Origin: Pseudonocardiaceae bacterium
GTDB taxonomy: Bacteria; Actinomycetota; Actinomycetes; Mycobacteriales; Pseudonocardiaceae
Reading direction: 5' to 3'
Assembly (NCBI GenBank): GCA_009379845.1
Contig: WHSZ01000016.1
Coordinates: 1-64,000, forward strand
DNA: 64,000 nucleotides
Below, one piece after another: positions 34,679 to 44,088 of the stretch. The notes under the pieces are model-generated. The model was not told where the DNA came from. It saw nothing but the letters and a program-made list of their open reading frames with translations, and did not search any database. Position numbers and translations under genes: made by a program. The number at the start of each line of letters is the position of its first letter. The stretch's first letter is position 1.

Positions 34679-37240
34679 TCAGGTGCGGTCGAACTCCCTG
34701 GCTGCCAGGGCGCGGACGATGCCGGCGCGTCCCTCGGACACCAGGCGGCGCAACGCCGGCGGGTGATCGGCTGCCAGCCACTCATCCGCCGCATCCACGG
34801 TCCGCTGATCCACGGCCCACGCCGGGAACAGGCCGAGTACGGTCGGCTGCGCCCGTTCACTCGAGCGCCGCGCCCAAACCTCGGCCACCTCCGCGAAGTA
34901 GCGGTCCGCGTATCCCGCGATGAGCCGCTTCTGCGCCGGGTGGGAGAAGCCGGCGATGATCGACTCGTTCACGGCGTTCGGCAGCTCGTCGTCGTGTACC
35001 GCTCGTTGCCACGCTTCGGCCTTCGCCTCCTCGGTTGGCCGCAGCGCCCTGGCCCGCTCCGCGTGCCGCTGACCGGCCGCGGTGGGATCCTGGTCCAGCT
35101 CGGCGTCGATCTCCGCGAGGTCCGCGGCCCCGTGTGCGACCAGTGCGAACAGCAGCCGCCAGCGCAGGTCGGTGTCCACCACCAGCCCCTCGAGCGGCGC
35201 CGAGCCATCCAGCCAGCCGCGGAGGACCTCCAGCTTCGACTCGTCCAGTAGCGAACCGGTCAACGCGTTCACGAACGCGAGCTGGTGATCGGAGCCGGGC
35301 TCCACGGAGCGGGCCAGTTCGATCAGCCGGTCGGTGTACCGGGCCCAGCCCTCCGGCGCCCAATCCGGATCGGCGTACGAGGACAGCGCGGCCTGGGTCT
35401 GCAGCAGTAGCCGTTGCACCACGCCGACTTCGCTTTCCGCGGGTAGCCCGCGGCAGACGAGGGTGACGAAATCGCGGGGCTTCAGCTCCGCCTCGCGGGT
35501 CATCTCCCATGCGGCCGACCAGCACAGGGTGCGCGGCAGCGGATCGGTGACATCCGCGATCCGATCCACCAGGGTGGCAAGCGAGTCGGCGTCCAGGCGC
35601 ATTGTGCAGTAGGTGAGATCGTCGTCGTTGACCAGCACCAGCTTGCCCCTCGACACGCCCACCAGCTCGGGCACCTCGGTGTGCTCGCCGGACACGTCCA
35701 GCTCCACCCGGTGGGTGCGGGTCAGCCGGCCGTCGCCGTTGTCGTCGTAGATACCCACAGCTACGCGGTGCGTGCGCAGCTCGCCGGCGCCGGGCTTCGC
35801 GCCCCGCTGCAGCACCGCGAACTCGGTGAACGCACCGTTCGCGTCCACCTCGAACTTCGGGCGCAGCGCGTTCAGCCCGGTCGTTTCCAGCCACTGCGCG
35901 CTCCACCACGACAGGTCCCGGCCGGAGGCCTCCTCGAGGGCGGCGAGCAGATCGCCGAGCGTCGCGTTCGCCCACGCGTGCTTGGTGAAGTACACCTTCA
36001 ACCCGGACAGGAAGTTCTCGAGGCCGACGTAGGCCACCAGCTGCTTGAGCACGCTGGCGCCCTTGGCGTAGGTGATGCCGTCGAAGTTGACCTCGACCGC
36101 CTGCAGGTCCGGGATATCGGCCGCGACCGGGTGGGTGGACGGCAGCTGATCCTGGCGGTAGGCCCAGGACTTCTCGATGTTCGCGAAGCTGGTCCACGCG
36201 TGCTTGTACTCGGTGGCGGACGACTGCGCGAGCACGCTCGCGAAGGTGGCGAACGATTCGTTCAGCCACAGGTCGTTCCACCAGCGCATGGTGACAAGAT
36301 CGCCGAACCACATGTGCGCCATCTCGTGCAGCAAGGTCTCGCAGCGCCGCTCGTAGGCGTACCGCGTCACCCTGCTGCGGAAGACGTAGTCCTCGAGGAA
36401 CGTCACGCAACCGGCGTTCTCCATCGCGCCCGCGTTGAACTCGGGCACGAACGCCTGGTCGTACTTGCTGAATGGGTACCGGACGCCGAAGTTCTCGTGG
36501 TAGAAGCCGAAACCCTGCTTGGTCTCGGTGAACAACCGCTCCGCGTCCATGTACTCGGCGAGCGATGCGCGGCAGTAGATGCCGAGCGGCACCGTGCCGG
36601 TCGCGTCGCGGTACTCGTCGCGCCATTCCGTGTACGGACCCGCGACTAGTGCGACCAGGTAGGTGGACAGCCGGTCGGTGGTCTCAAAGACGGTCCGGAT
36701 CGCGCCTTGCTCGGTGGTTTGGGTGGATTCCACCAGTGCGTTGGAGATGATCTTCCAGTCCGGCGGAGCGAGCACCGTGAGCCGGTAGGTCGCCTTGAGG
36801 TCGGGCTGGTCGAAACAGGCGAACATGCGCTTGGCGTCCGCCGTTTCGAACTGGGTGTACAGGTACACGCCGCCGTCGACCGGGTCGACGAACCGGTGCA
36901 GGCCTTCGCCGGTGTTCATGTACTGACAGGTGGCGCGCACCGTGAGCTCGTTCGATTCGGCCAGCGCGGGCAGCGCGACGCCGTCGTCCTCGACATAGCC
37001 GGTCACGTCCAGTTCGACGCCGTTGAGTACGGCGGAGTCCACGGACTCGGCGATGATGTCGATCCAGCTCGACTCCCCGGCACGGCAGCTGTCGAACCTG
37101 ACCGTGGTCACCGACGAGAAAGTATTCTCACCCGGCCCGCCTGCGCCGTCCGTGAGATCCAGCTCGATGGTGTACGAGTCGATCACCAACGCCTCGGCGC
37201 GCTGCTCGGCTTGCTCACGGGTGAGGTTGGGCGGGGCCAC
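34679..37240 (-). CDS. pepN: Aminopeptidase N (M1 family)
   Basis: An 853-residue metallopeptidase; GTG 37240 follows AAGGAG at four bases. Substrate motif GAMEN (in FNAGAMENAGCVTFLEDYVF) and the zinc site HEMAH at residues 305-309 with the downstream Glu in WLNESFATF are intact. The C-terminal ERAP1-like helical domain is complete, giving the normal length for actinobacterial PepN. It removes N-terminal amino acids from peptides in the cytoplasm. Corresponds to Rv2467. Confidence 0.96.
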   Translation of the reverse strand: MAPPNLTREQAEQRAEALVIDSYTIELDLTDGAGGPGENTFSSVTTVRFDSCRAGESSWIDIIAESVDSAVLNGVELDVTGYVEDDGVALPALAESNELTVRATCQYMNTGEGLHRFVDPVDGGVYLYTQFETADAKRMFACFDQPDLKATYRLTVLAPPDWKIISNALVESTQTTEQGAIRTVFETTDRLSTYLVALVAGPYTEWRDEYRDATGTVPLGIYCRASLAEYMDAERLFTETKQGFGFYHENFGVRYPFSKYDQAFVPEFNAGAMENAGCVTFLEDYVFRSRVTRYAYERRCETLLHEMAHMWFGDLVTMRWWNDLWLNESFATFASVLAQSSATEYKHAWTSFANIEKSWAYRQDQLPSTHPVAADIPDLQAVEVNFDGITYAKGASVLKQLVAYVGLENFLSGLKVYFTKHAWANATLGDLLAALEEASGRDLSWWSAQWLETTGLNALRPKFEVDANGAFTEFAVLQRGAKPGAGELRTHRVAVGIYDDNGDGRLTRTHRVELDVSGEHTEVPELVGVSRGKLVLVNDDDLTYCTMRLDADSLATLVDRIADVTDPLPRTLCWSAAWEMTREAELKPRDFVTLVCRGLPAESEVGVVQRLLLQTQAALSSYADPDWAPEGWARYTDRLIELARSVEPGSDHQLAFVNALTGSLLDESKLEVLRGWLDGSAPLEGLVVDTDLRWRLLFALVAHGAADLAEIDAELDQDPTAAGQRHAERARALRPTEEAKAEAWQRAVHDDELPNAVNESIIAGFSHPAQKRLIAGYADRYFAEVAEVWARRSSERAQPTVLGLFPAWAVDQRTVDAADEWLAADHPPALRRLVSEGRAGIVRALAAREFDRT

Positions 37241-37390
37241 TGTGCTCCTTGAAGTCACGTTTCGTTGGTTTCTGACAATGGCATCCAATCACGTCTAGGA
37301 CTGATTCGGCGCGGGCAGGAAGAACTGGCGCCCCGGCAGGGTTGACGGTGGTGGGGACCATCCGAGCAGAGAAGACTGGAGAAGCAGGTT

Positions 37391-38017
37391 ATGGCGACGA
37401 CCGAGCACAGCGCACAGCCGACCAAGGTTGACTTCTACTTCGATCCGGCTTGCCCGTTCGCGTGGATCACTTCCCGGTGGATTCTCGAGGTCGAGAAGCA
37501 TCGCGACCTCGACCTGCGGTTTCGCGTTATGAGCCTCGCGGTGCTGAACGAGGGGGGCGACCTGTCCGAGGACTACCAGGAGCTGATGCGCAAGGCGTGG
37601 GGCCCGGTTCGGGTCGCGATCGCCGCCGCCAAGCTCAAGGGCGAAGAAGTGCTTCGGGATCTGTACACGGCGATGGGGCGGCGCATCCACAACGAGGACA
37701 ACAAGGACTTCTCCGCGGTGATCAGCGAGGCGCTGGCGGAAGTGGGGTTGCCGGCCGAGCTCGCGGGGGCGGCCGATTCCACCGACCACGACGAGGCGCT
37801 GCGGGCCAGCCACCACGAGGGCATGGATCCGGTCGGCCTGGACGTCGGCACACCCACCGTCCACGTGGACGGGGTCGCGTACTTCGGGCCGGTGCTGACC
37901 AAGATCCCGCGTGGCGAGGACGCCGTGGGTATCTTCGACGGCGCTCGGATGCTCGCCGGCTACCCGAACTTCTTCGAGCTCAAGCGCACCCGCAGCCGGG
38001 ATCTCGACTTCAGCTGA
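37391..38017 (+). CDS. DsbA-family oxidoreductase, Rv2466c-like, with CPFA active site
   Basis: A 208-residue thioredoxin-fold protein, closely similar along its whole length to mycobacterial Rv2466c ([54 protein letters not shown]). Rv2466c is a mycothiol-dependent reductase with a CPWC site; here Cys21 is followed by Pro-Phe-Ala, so the resolving Cys is missing and only one-thiol chemistry is possible, for example mycothiol conjugation. The cis-Pro region GTPTV is intact. A GAGAAGCAGG ribosome site precedes the ATG. Confidence 0.9.
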   Translation: MATTEHSAQPTKVDFYFDPACPFAWITSRWILEVEKHRDLDLRFRVMSLAVLNEGGDLSEDYQELMRKAWGPVRVAIAAAKLKGEEVLRDLYTAMGRRIHNEDNKDFSAVISEALAEVGLPAELAGAADSTDHDEALRASHHEGMDPVGLDVGTPTVHVDGVAYFGPVLTKIPRGEDAVGIFDGARMLAGYPNFFELKRTRSRDLDFS

Positions 38018-38077
38018 TCCGTCGGGATGTGCCAGGGTGGGGGAATCCGCCCGTGTTCCAGTCGCTTGGAGGGATGC

Positions 38078-39508
38078 ATGACGGCCCCGGTTACCACCCG
38101 CACCGCGCACGTGATCGACGGCGAGCGACTCCACGCGGCTGGCGAGCGAATCGAGGTCGTCAACCCGGCCACCGAGCAGGTGATCGCGGCGGTCCCGGCC
38201 GGAACGCCGGACGACGTGGACGCCGCGGTGCGGGCCGCGCGAAACGCGTTCCCATCCTGGTCGGCCACCTCCGTTGCGGACCGTGCCGCCCTGGTTCGGC
38301 GGATCTCCGACGGGCTCGCCGCCCGCAAGGAGGAGGTCGCCGCCACGATCACGGCGGAGATGGGTTCACCCATCACATTCGCCAGGAAGGTGCAGGCCAG
38401 CGTGCCGGTGGCGACCACAAGTGGGCTGGCGGATCTGCTGGACGGCGGGTACTCGTTCAGCCAGGAGATCGGCAACTCGCTGGTACTGCGCGAGCCGGTC
38501 GGGGTGATTGGCTGCATCACGCCGTGGAACTACCCGCTGCATCAGATCGTGAACAAGGTGGTGCCGGCACTGGCGGCCGGTTGCACGGTGGTGCTGAAGC
38601 CGAGCGAGCTCGCCCCGCTGAACGCCGGGATCCTTCTCGAGGTGCTCGCCGAGGCCGGCGTGCCGGACGGCGTGGTGAACCTGGTGCACGGCACCGGCCC
38701 GGTGGTCGGCGAGGCGCTCGCCGCGCACCCGGACGTGGACATGATCTCGTTCACCGGTTCCACCCGGGCAGGGCGGCGGGTCTCCGCGCTCGCCTCGGAA
38801 ACCGTCAAGCGGGTGGCACTGGAACTCGGCGGCAAGTCCGCGAACGTGGTGCTCGACGACGCGGACCTGACCAAGGCCGTGAAACTCGGGCTGGCGAACA
38901 CCTACATCAACGGTGGGCAGACCTGCACCGCGTGGACCCGGATGCTGGTGCCGGCGAGCAAACACGACGAGTTGGTCGAGTTGGCCGGCGCCGCCGCGGA
39001 GAAGTACGGCGTCGGTGACCCGACCGAGGAAAGTACCCGGATCGGTCCGATGTCGTCGGTGGCACAGCGTGAGCGGGTGCTCGGCTACATCACCAGGGGC
39101 GTCGAGGAGGGCGCCACGGTGGCGTTCGGCGGACCGGATACCGGCTCGCTGCCCACGCCCGGTGCCTACGTCCCGCCCACGGTGTTCGCGAACGTGCGGC
39201 CCGAGATGACCATCGCGCAGGAGGAGATCTTCGGCCCGGTGTTGTCCATCCTGCCGTACCGGGACGAGGACGAGGCCGTGGAGATCGCGAACTCGACGAT
39301 CTACGGCCTGGCCGGCGCGGTGTTCTCCGGCGACGACGAGCGCGCGCTCGCCGTGGCCAAGCGGTTGCGCACCGGGCAGGTGGACGTGAACGGTGGCGCG
39401 TTCAACCCGGTCGCGCCGTTCGGTGGATACAAGCAGTCCGGAAACGGCCGGGAGCTCGGCCAGTACGGGCTGGAGGAATTCACCGAGCTCAAGGCCATTC
39501 AGCGCTGA
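38078..39508 (+). CDS. NAD(P)-dependent aldehyde dehydrogenase
   Basis: 476 residues; ATG 38078 follows GGAGGG. Family motifs include [33 protein letters not shown], general-base Glu in [15 protein letters not shown], nucleophile Cys283 in [10 protein letters not shown] and the C-terminal [20 protein letters not shown]. It oxidises an aldehyde to the acid; the substrate cannot be predicted. It is inserted between the Rv2466c-like gene and rpiB, which are adjacent in M. tuberculosis. Its stop codon lies in the loop of a strong hairpin. Confidence 0.93.
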   Translation: MTAPVTTRTAHVIDGERLHAAGERIEVVNPATEQVIAAVPAGTPDDVDAAVRAARNAFPSWSATSVADRAALVRRISDGLAARKEEVAATITAEMGSPITFARKVQASVPVATTSGLADLLDGGYSFSQEIGNSLVLREPVGVIGCITPWNYPLHQIVNKVVPALAAGCTVVLKPSELAPLNAGILLEVLAEAGVPDGVVNLVHGTGPVVGEALAAHPDVDMISFTGSTRAGRRVSALASETVKRVALELGGKSANVVLDDADLTKAVKLGLANTYINGGQTCTAWTRMLVPASKHDELVELAGAAAEKYGVGDPTEESTRIGPMSSVAQRERVLGYITRGVEEGATVAFGGPDTGSLPTPGAYVPPTVFANVRPEMTIAQEEIFGPVLSILPYRDEDEAVEIANSTIYGLAGAVFSGDDERALAVAKRLRTGQVDVNGGAFNPVAPFGGYKQSGNGRELGQYGLEEFTELKAIQR

Positions 39509-39521
39509 AGCGCTGAATGGC
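39494..39521 (+). terminator. Terminator hairpin of the aldehyde dehydrogenase gene
   Basis: GCCATTCAGCGC-TGAA-GCGCTGAATGGC is a perfect 12-bp inverted repeat with a 4-base loop. The gene's own TGA stop forms most of the loop. Confidence 0.7.
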
Positions 39522-39603
39522 TCGTGAGTCAGCGAGACCTGCTCGTCAGGGTCGAGCCATTGACACAGGTTAGGTGCTATAGCACCTAAAAAGACTCACG
39601 AGC
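39520..39603. repeat. Nested palindromic intergenic element
   Basis: Arms GCTCGTGAGTC (39520-39530) and GACTCACGAGC (39593-39603) enclose a perfect 18-bp palindrome TAGGTGCTATAGCACCTA at 39571-39588. The inner part is AT-richer than the surroundings. This two-level symmetry looks like a mobile or REP-type intergenic repeat rather than a simple terminator; it lies between the dehydrogenase and rpiB. Confidence 0.5.
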
Positions 39604-39649
39604 GTGGCCCGTCATGGCCGCCACCGCACCGGATGGCACACTTCCTGAC

Positions 39650-40123
39650 GTGCGCGTCTACATTGGTTCGGATCACGCCGGTTTCGAGTTGAAGACCTAC
39701 CTGGTCGCACACCTGAAGAAGCAGGAGCACGAGGTGGTCGACGTCGGCCCGCCGGAGTACGACGCGGCGGACGACTACCCGCCGTTCTGCATCGAAACCG
39801 CCCGGCGGGTGGTGGCAGACGAAGGCAGCCTCGGCGTGGTGATCGGCGGATCCGGCAACGGCGAGCAGATCGCCGCGAACAAGGTGTCCGGCGCGCGAGC
39901 CGCGCTCGGCTGGAGCGTGGAGATCGCGCGGCTTTCCCGCGAGCACAACAACGCACAGGTACTCGGGGTGGGGGCGCGGATGCACTCCGATGAGCAGGCC
40001 GCGGACATCGTGGACGAGTTCGTGAACACGCCGTTCTCCGGCGATCCCCGGCACGTACGCCGTATCGAAATGATCACTGAGTACGAGAGCACCGGCGTTC
40101 CGCCCGCACTTCCGAACGTCTGA
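39650..40123 (+). CDS. rpiB: Ribose-5-phosphate isomerase B
   Basis: 157 residues from GTG 39650 (VRVYIGSDHAGFELKTYLVA), the standard N-terminus; ATG 39614 would add 12 residues and neither has a clear ribosome site. GSDHAGFELK, CIETARRVV, GVVIGGSGNGEQIAANKVSG and NNAQVLGVGARMHS match RpiB, which interconverts ribose-5-P and ribulose-5-P. It overlaps the nei start by one base (TGATG). Corresponds to Rv2465c. Confidence 0.94.
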   Translation: MRVYIGSDHAGFELKTYLVAHLKKQEHEVVDVGPPEYDAADDYPPFCIETARRVVADEGSLGVVIGGSGNGEQIAANKVSGARAALGWSVEIARLSREHNNAQVLGVGARMHSDEQAADIVDEFVNTPFSGDPRHVRRIEMITEYESTGVPPALPNV

Positions 40124-40932
40124 TGCCCGAGGGACACACGCTGCACCGGCTGGCCAAGTTGCACCAGCGGCGCTACGCAGGCGCTCCGGTAGCGGTGTCC
40201 AGCCCGCAGGGCAGATTCGCCGCGAGCGCGGCCATTGTGGACGGACGGGTGCTGGAAAGCGCTCAGGCGCACGGAAAGCATCTGTTCCACCGGTACGGGC
40301 CGGACGCGACCGTGCACGTACACCTCGGGTTGTACGGCAAGTTCAGCGAGGCGAAACTGCCGGCGGCCGCGCCGGTCGGGCAGGTTCGGATGCGGATCGT
40401 GGGCCGTACATATTGGACGGACCTGCGTGGCCCGAACGCCTGCCAGCTACTCACCGAGGACGAGGTCGAGGTCATCAGGGCACGGTTGGGGCCGGACCCG
40501 ATACGCAGGGACAGCGATCCGCAGCGAGCCTGGGCCAGGATCTCGCGGTCCCGCACCGCACTGGCCACGTTGCTGATGGATCAGTCGGTAATCGCCGGGG
40601 TGGGCAACGTGTACCGGGCCGAGGTGCTGTTCCGGCACGGCGTGCCCCCGCTGCTGCCCGGCAAGCAGCTCGACGCCGAGCACTGGAAGCTCATCTGGGA
40701 CGACCTGGTCGAGCTGATGCGACTGGGGGTTCGCACCGGGCGGATGGACACGGTCCGCCCCGAGCACATGCCGGAGGCCACCGGGCGGCCACCGAGGGTG
40801 GATCGGCACGGCGGCGAGGTCTACGTGTACCGCCGGGCAGGGCAGCCCTGCCTTGTGTGCGGGAATCCGGTGCTGACGAGCAGGCACGCCGGGCGGAACC
40901 TGTACTGGTGCGCTATCTGCCAGGCCGGCTGA
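40123..40932 (+). CDS. nei: Fpg/Nei-family DNA glycosylase (endonuclease VIII, Nei1-like)
   Basis: 269 residues. The N-terminal MPEGHTLHRLA supplies the catalytic Pro2-Glu3 pair of the Nei branch (Fpg has PELPE). The helix-two-turn-helix includes MDQSVIAGVGNVYRAEVLFR and the C-terminal zinc finger is CLVCGNPVLTSRHAGRNLYW followed by CAICQ. It removes oxidised pyrimidines and cuts the AP site. Translationally coupled to rpiB, as Rv2464c is to Rv2465c in M. tuberculosis. Confidence 0.94.
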   Translation: MPEGHTLHRLAKLHQRRYAGAPVAVSSPQGRFAASAAIVDGRVLESAQAHGKHLFHRYGPDATVHVHLGLYGKFSEAKLPAAAPVGQVRMRIVGRTYWTDLRGPNACQLLTEDEVEVIRARLGPDPIRRDSDPQRAWARISRSRTALATLLMDQSVIAGVGNVYRAEVLFRHGVPPLLPGKQLDAEHWKLIWDDLVELMRLGVRTGRMDTVRPEHMPEATGRPPRVDRHGGEVYVYRRAGQPCLVCGNPVLTSRHAGRNLYWCAICQAG

Positions 40933-40947
40933 CCACCCGTTCGGGGG

Positions 40948-41700
40948 CTAGAAGCCGAAGTCGCCGAAATCGAAGCCGCCGCCCATATCGCCACCGAAAT
41001 CTCCGCCCATATCGCCACCCATGTCGCCGCCGCCGTCGCCACCCATGTCGCCGCCCATGTCGCCGCCCATGTCACCGCCGGCCTCGGCCGGCACCCCGGC
41101 CATACCGCCGAACATCGTGCTGAACAGCATCATCGAGCCGACTCCCCAGGCGCCGGCGACCAGCGCGGGCTTCCACCACGGCTGGCTGTACCAGCCCTGC
41201 GGCACCGGACGGCCGGCCACCTGGCCGCCGGGGTAGTAGTGCGGCGTGTTCGCTCCCGGCTCGGGGGAGGCCTCGTAGTCCTCACCCTGCACTGTGACCT
41301 TGCGGTGTTCGCTGACCTTGCCCGCTCTGCTCTGCCCTGGCAGCTCGGGCGGTTCGGGGCCAGGGTCCATGCCCATCGCGACCCGCGCGGCCCGCACGTA
41401 GTAGAGCCCTTCCGCGGCGGTCTGGGTGACCAGGCGGCATTGCTCGACGCTGTTCGCCTGCTCCATCTGCGAGCCCGCCGCGGTGTAGCGCTCCGAAGCG
41501 TCCGCGATCGCCTGCTGCGACGCCGTGTCGGTACCGGTCAGATTGATCACTTGGCCGCCGAGCCGTTCCACCCAGCGGCGAGCGTCGGCCTTCGCATCCT
41601 CGAGCTGCTGCCGCTTCGTCGCCGCGCTGCGGCGGCTGAAGATCACCCCGACGGCGATGATCACGATGATGAGTGCGAGCAGCACTAGCGCCGTTCCCAC
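40948..41700 (-). CDS. Membrane-anchored hypothetical protein with GGDMGG repeat tail
   Basis: 250 residues; GTG 41700 has GGGAGG four bases upstream. One N-terminal transmembrane helix (VGTALVLLALIIVIIAVGVI) is followed by a helical domain (residues 25-120) with AAEGLYYVRAARVAMGMDPG, a linker, a Trp/Tyr-rich PQGWYSQPWWKPALVAGAWG region with a second hydrophobic helix, and a Gly/Asp/Met tail built of GGDMGG units ending GFDFGDFGF. Seen in many actinobacteria; function unknown. Confidence 0.75.
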   Translation of the reverse strand: MGTALVLLALIIVIIAVGVIFSRRSAATKRQQLEDAKADARRWVERLGGQVINLTGTDTASQQAIADASERYTAAGSQMEQANSVEQCRLVTQTAAEGLYYVRAARVAMGMDPGPEPPELPGQSRAGKVSEHRKVTVQGEDYEASPEPGANTPHYYPGGQVAGRPVPQGWYSQPWWKPALVAGAWGVGSMMLFSTMFGGMAGVPAEAGGDMGGDMGGDMGGDGGGDMGGDMGGDFGGDMGGGFDFGDFGF

Positions 41701-41768
41701 ATTACCTCCCGGGGATTGGTCTGAACGGACAACGCGGACAGCGCGGGCGAAGTTCCCTCCTGGGGCCG

Positions 41769-42116
41769 TCAGCCCGGTGGCCAGGTCATGGTACGGGCGC
41801 CGAGCATATGGCAATGCACGTGAAAGACGGTCTGGTTGGCGTCCCTGCCGGTGTTGAACACCAACCGGTAGCCGGAATCCCGCACCCCGTCGATCGTGGC
41901 GACCTCATCGGCCGCGGTGAGCACCTCGCCGGCCAGTGTGGGGGCGGTGCGCGCCATCGAGCCGACGTCCGGGTGATGTTCCTTCGGGATCACCAGCACG
42001 TGGGTCGGCGCTTGCGGGTTCAGGTCCCGGAACGCGAGAACGGAGCCGGTCTCGTGCACGATCGTCGCGGGCACGGTGCCGGTGACGATCCGGCAGAACA
42101 CGCAGTCAGCGGACAC
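41769..42116 (-). CDS. HIT-family nucleotide-binding protein (HINT branch)
   Basis: 115 residues, the normal single-domain length. CVFCRIVTGTVPATIVHET, PTHVLVIPKEHH and the histidine triad VFHVHCHMLG are intact. The protein is a nucleoside phosphoramidase or AMP-lysine hydrolase by family. The triad is slightly altered (HVHCH rather than HxHxH followed by HV). Confidence 0.9.
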   Translation of the reverse strand: MSADCVFCRIVTGTVPATIVHETGSVLAFRDLNPQAPTHVLVIPKEHHPDVGSMARTAPTLAGEVLTAADEVATIDGVRDSGYRLVFNTGRDANQTVFHVHCHMLGARTMTWPPG

Positions 42117-42150
42117 GGCGGGTCAGTGTAGTCGTGTCTACATTGGGTGC

Positions 42151-42912
42151 ATGCCCGACGAGGAACCGCAGTCGGCCGCGGACAAGACCCTGTGCGTGCT
42201 GGAAGCGTTGGCGGACCATTCGCGAATCGCGGATATCGTGGCGTCCAGTGGCCTGCCGAAGGCCACCGTGCACCGCATCCTGCAGACGCTGGTGCGCCGC
42301 GGCTTCGCCCGCACCGATGGTCAGGGCGAATACGTCGGCGGCCCGCGGATCCTGAGCCTCGCGGGGCGGTTCCTGCAGCGGCTCGATCTCGCCGAGCAGG
42401 TCCGCCCGCTGCTCCGCGACCTCCAGGAGCGCACCGCGTGGACCGTGCACCTCGCGCTGCTTTCCGGGGACGAGGCGGTGTACGTGGCCAAGATCGAGGG
42501 GGTCAAGCCGTACCACCTTGCCTCGCGCGTCGGCATGAGCTTGCGGCTGCACTGCACGTCGATCGGCAAGGCGATCCTGGCCACGATGCCCGACGATGAG
42601 GTCCGCGCCTTGGTGCGGCGCACCGGAATGGCGGCCAGGACGCCGAACACGATGACCGAAGAGGACGCCCTGCTGCGCGACCTGACCGCCGTCCGGCAAC
42701 GCGGCTATGCGGAGGATCACGAGGAGAACGAGGCGGGAGTGCGCGCCGTTGGCGCGGCGGTCTTCGACCACACCGGCCAGGTCATCGGGGGTGTTTCGGC
42801 CGCGGCGCTGGTCTACCACGCGGGTGAGGACGACCCGGCCGAGGTGCGCGGTGAGCTGGTGATGCGGGCCGCCGAGGAAGTGTCCAAGGTTCTCGGCGCT
42901 CGACACGGCTGA
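42151..42912 (+). CDS. IclR-family transcriptional regulator
   Basis: 253 residues. The winged helix (residues 10-70) contains LEALADHSRIADIVASSGLP and KATVHRILQTLVRRG, followed by the IclR effector-binding domain with PYHLASRVGMSLRLHCTSIG, GKAILATM and DHEENEAGVRAVGAAVFDHT. The ATG at 42151 lacks a ribosome site, so a leaderless transcript is possible. It probably controls the following Ldh-MFS-SDR genes. Confidence 0.92.
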   Translation: MPDEEPQSAADKTLCVLEALADHSRIADIVASSGLPKATVHRILQTLVRRGFARTDGQGEYVGGPRILSLAGRFLQRLDLAEQVRPLLRDLQERTAWTVHLALLSGDEAVYVAKIEGVKPYHLASRVGMSLRLHCTSIGKAILATMPDDEVRALVRRTGMAARTPNTMTEEDALLRDLTAVRQRGYAEDHEENEAGVRAVGAAVFDHTGQVIGGVSAAALVYHAGEDDPAEVRGELVMRAAEEVSKVLGARHG

Positions 42913-43050
42913 ACCGGGCAGGCGCGGACAAAGGCACCAGAGCCGCCCATAGTCCTTGTGGCATGGGTCCTTGTGGCGTGCTTCACACCGTGGCACCATA
43001 ATCGCGCAATGATGGAACATCGTTTCGTCAGACAGAACGCGAACGAGGCC

Positions 43051-44088
43051 ATGGATACCACTGAGTTGCGCGTGTCGGCCGACGACCTACGAGGCCTGGC
43101 GACGAAGATCCTGCGGTCGGTCGGCACGTCGCAAGCGGACGCCACGGTCGTGGCGAATTCGCTGGTGCGCGCCAACTTGCTCGGGCACGACTCGCACGGC
43201 GTACGCAGGTTGACTGGCTACGTCGAGGAGGCGCGCGCCGGGCGCATCGACCCGACGGCAGGACCGAAAGCGGAAACCACCCGACCGGGCACCGTCGTGG
43301 TGCACGGCCGCCGGGCCTTCGGGCAGGTCGCCGCCGAGCACGCGGTACGCGAGCTCCGCCAGGTGGTCGCCGCGCAGGGCAGCGGTGTGGCCGCGATCAG
43401 GGAGTGCAACCACGTCGGCAGGTTGGGCGAATACGTCGGCACGCTGGCCGAACACGACCTGGTGGCGCTGGCGTTCGGCAACGCCGATCCGACCGTCGCG
43501 CCGTACGGCGGCCGTGAGCGCAGGCTGGGCACCAACCCGCTGGCCTGGGCCGTGCCGAGGGGCACCGGCTCGCCACCGGTGGTGATGGACTGGGCGACAT
43601 CCGGGGTCGCCGAGGGCAAGCTCGCCGTGGCGCGCGGCCGTGGCGAGCAGGTGGCGAGCGGGCTGCTACTGGACGCGGACGGGCGGGTGTCCACCGAACC
43701 CGCGGACTTCTACGGGGGCGGCGCGCTGCTGCCTTTTGGCGGGCACAAGGGCTACGGGCTGAGCGTGCTGATCGAGGTCGTGGGCGGCTTGCTGTCGGCC
43801 ACCGGTATCGGCAGCTTACCCGGGTACACCGGCGGGTTCGGCACCGTGCTGGTCGCGTTCGACATCCGGGCGTTCACCTCCGCCGAGGACTTTCGCGAGC
43901 AAACCGAGCTGTTCTGCCGCGAGCTCGCGCACACCGGCCCAGCGGAAGGGCATCGGGAGGTGCTGGTGCCCGGCGAGCTCGAAGAACGCGTCCGTCTCGA
44001 GCGTGGCCGAAACGGTATTCCGATCTCCGAAGACACCTGGCACGAACTACACGCTCTGCTACCCCCGAAGGAGGAGCGAGAACCATGA
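43051..44088 (+). CDS. Ldh-family (malate/L-lactate/sulfolactate type) dehydrogenase
   Basis: 345 residues from ATG 43051. The NAD(P)-binding fold is the non-Rossmann YlbC/ComC type: catalytic His in GHDSHGVRRL, ECNHVGRLGEYVGTLAEHDL, RRLGTNPLAWAVPRG, VMDWATSGVAEGKL and FGGHKGYGLSVLIEVVGGLL. Such enzymes interconvert 2-hydroxy and 2-oxo acids (malate, lactate, ureidoglycolate, sulfolactate). A TAATCG box at 43001-43006 may be the -10. It overlaps the transporter gene by four bases. Confidence 0.9.
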   Translation: MDTTELRVSADDLRGLATKILRSVGTSQADATVVANSLVRANLLGHDSHGVRRLTGYVEEARAGRIDPTAGPKAETTRPGTVVVHGRRAFGQVAAEHAVRELRQVVAAQGSGVAAIRECNHVGRLGEYVGTLAEHDLVALAFGNADPTVAPYGGRERRLGTNPLAWAVPRGTGSPPVVMDWATSGVAEGKLAVARGRGEQVASGLLLDADGRVSTEPADFYGGGALLPFGGHKGYGLSVLIEVVGGLLSATGIGSLPGYTGGFGTVLVAFDIRAFTSAEDFREQTELFCRELAHTGPAEGHREVLVPGELEERVRLERGRNGIPISEDTWHELHALLPPKEEREP

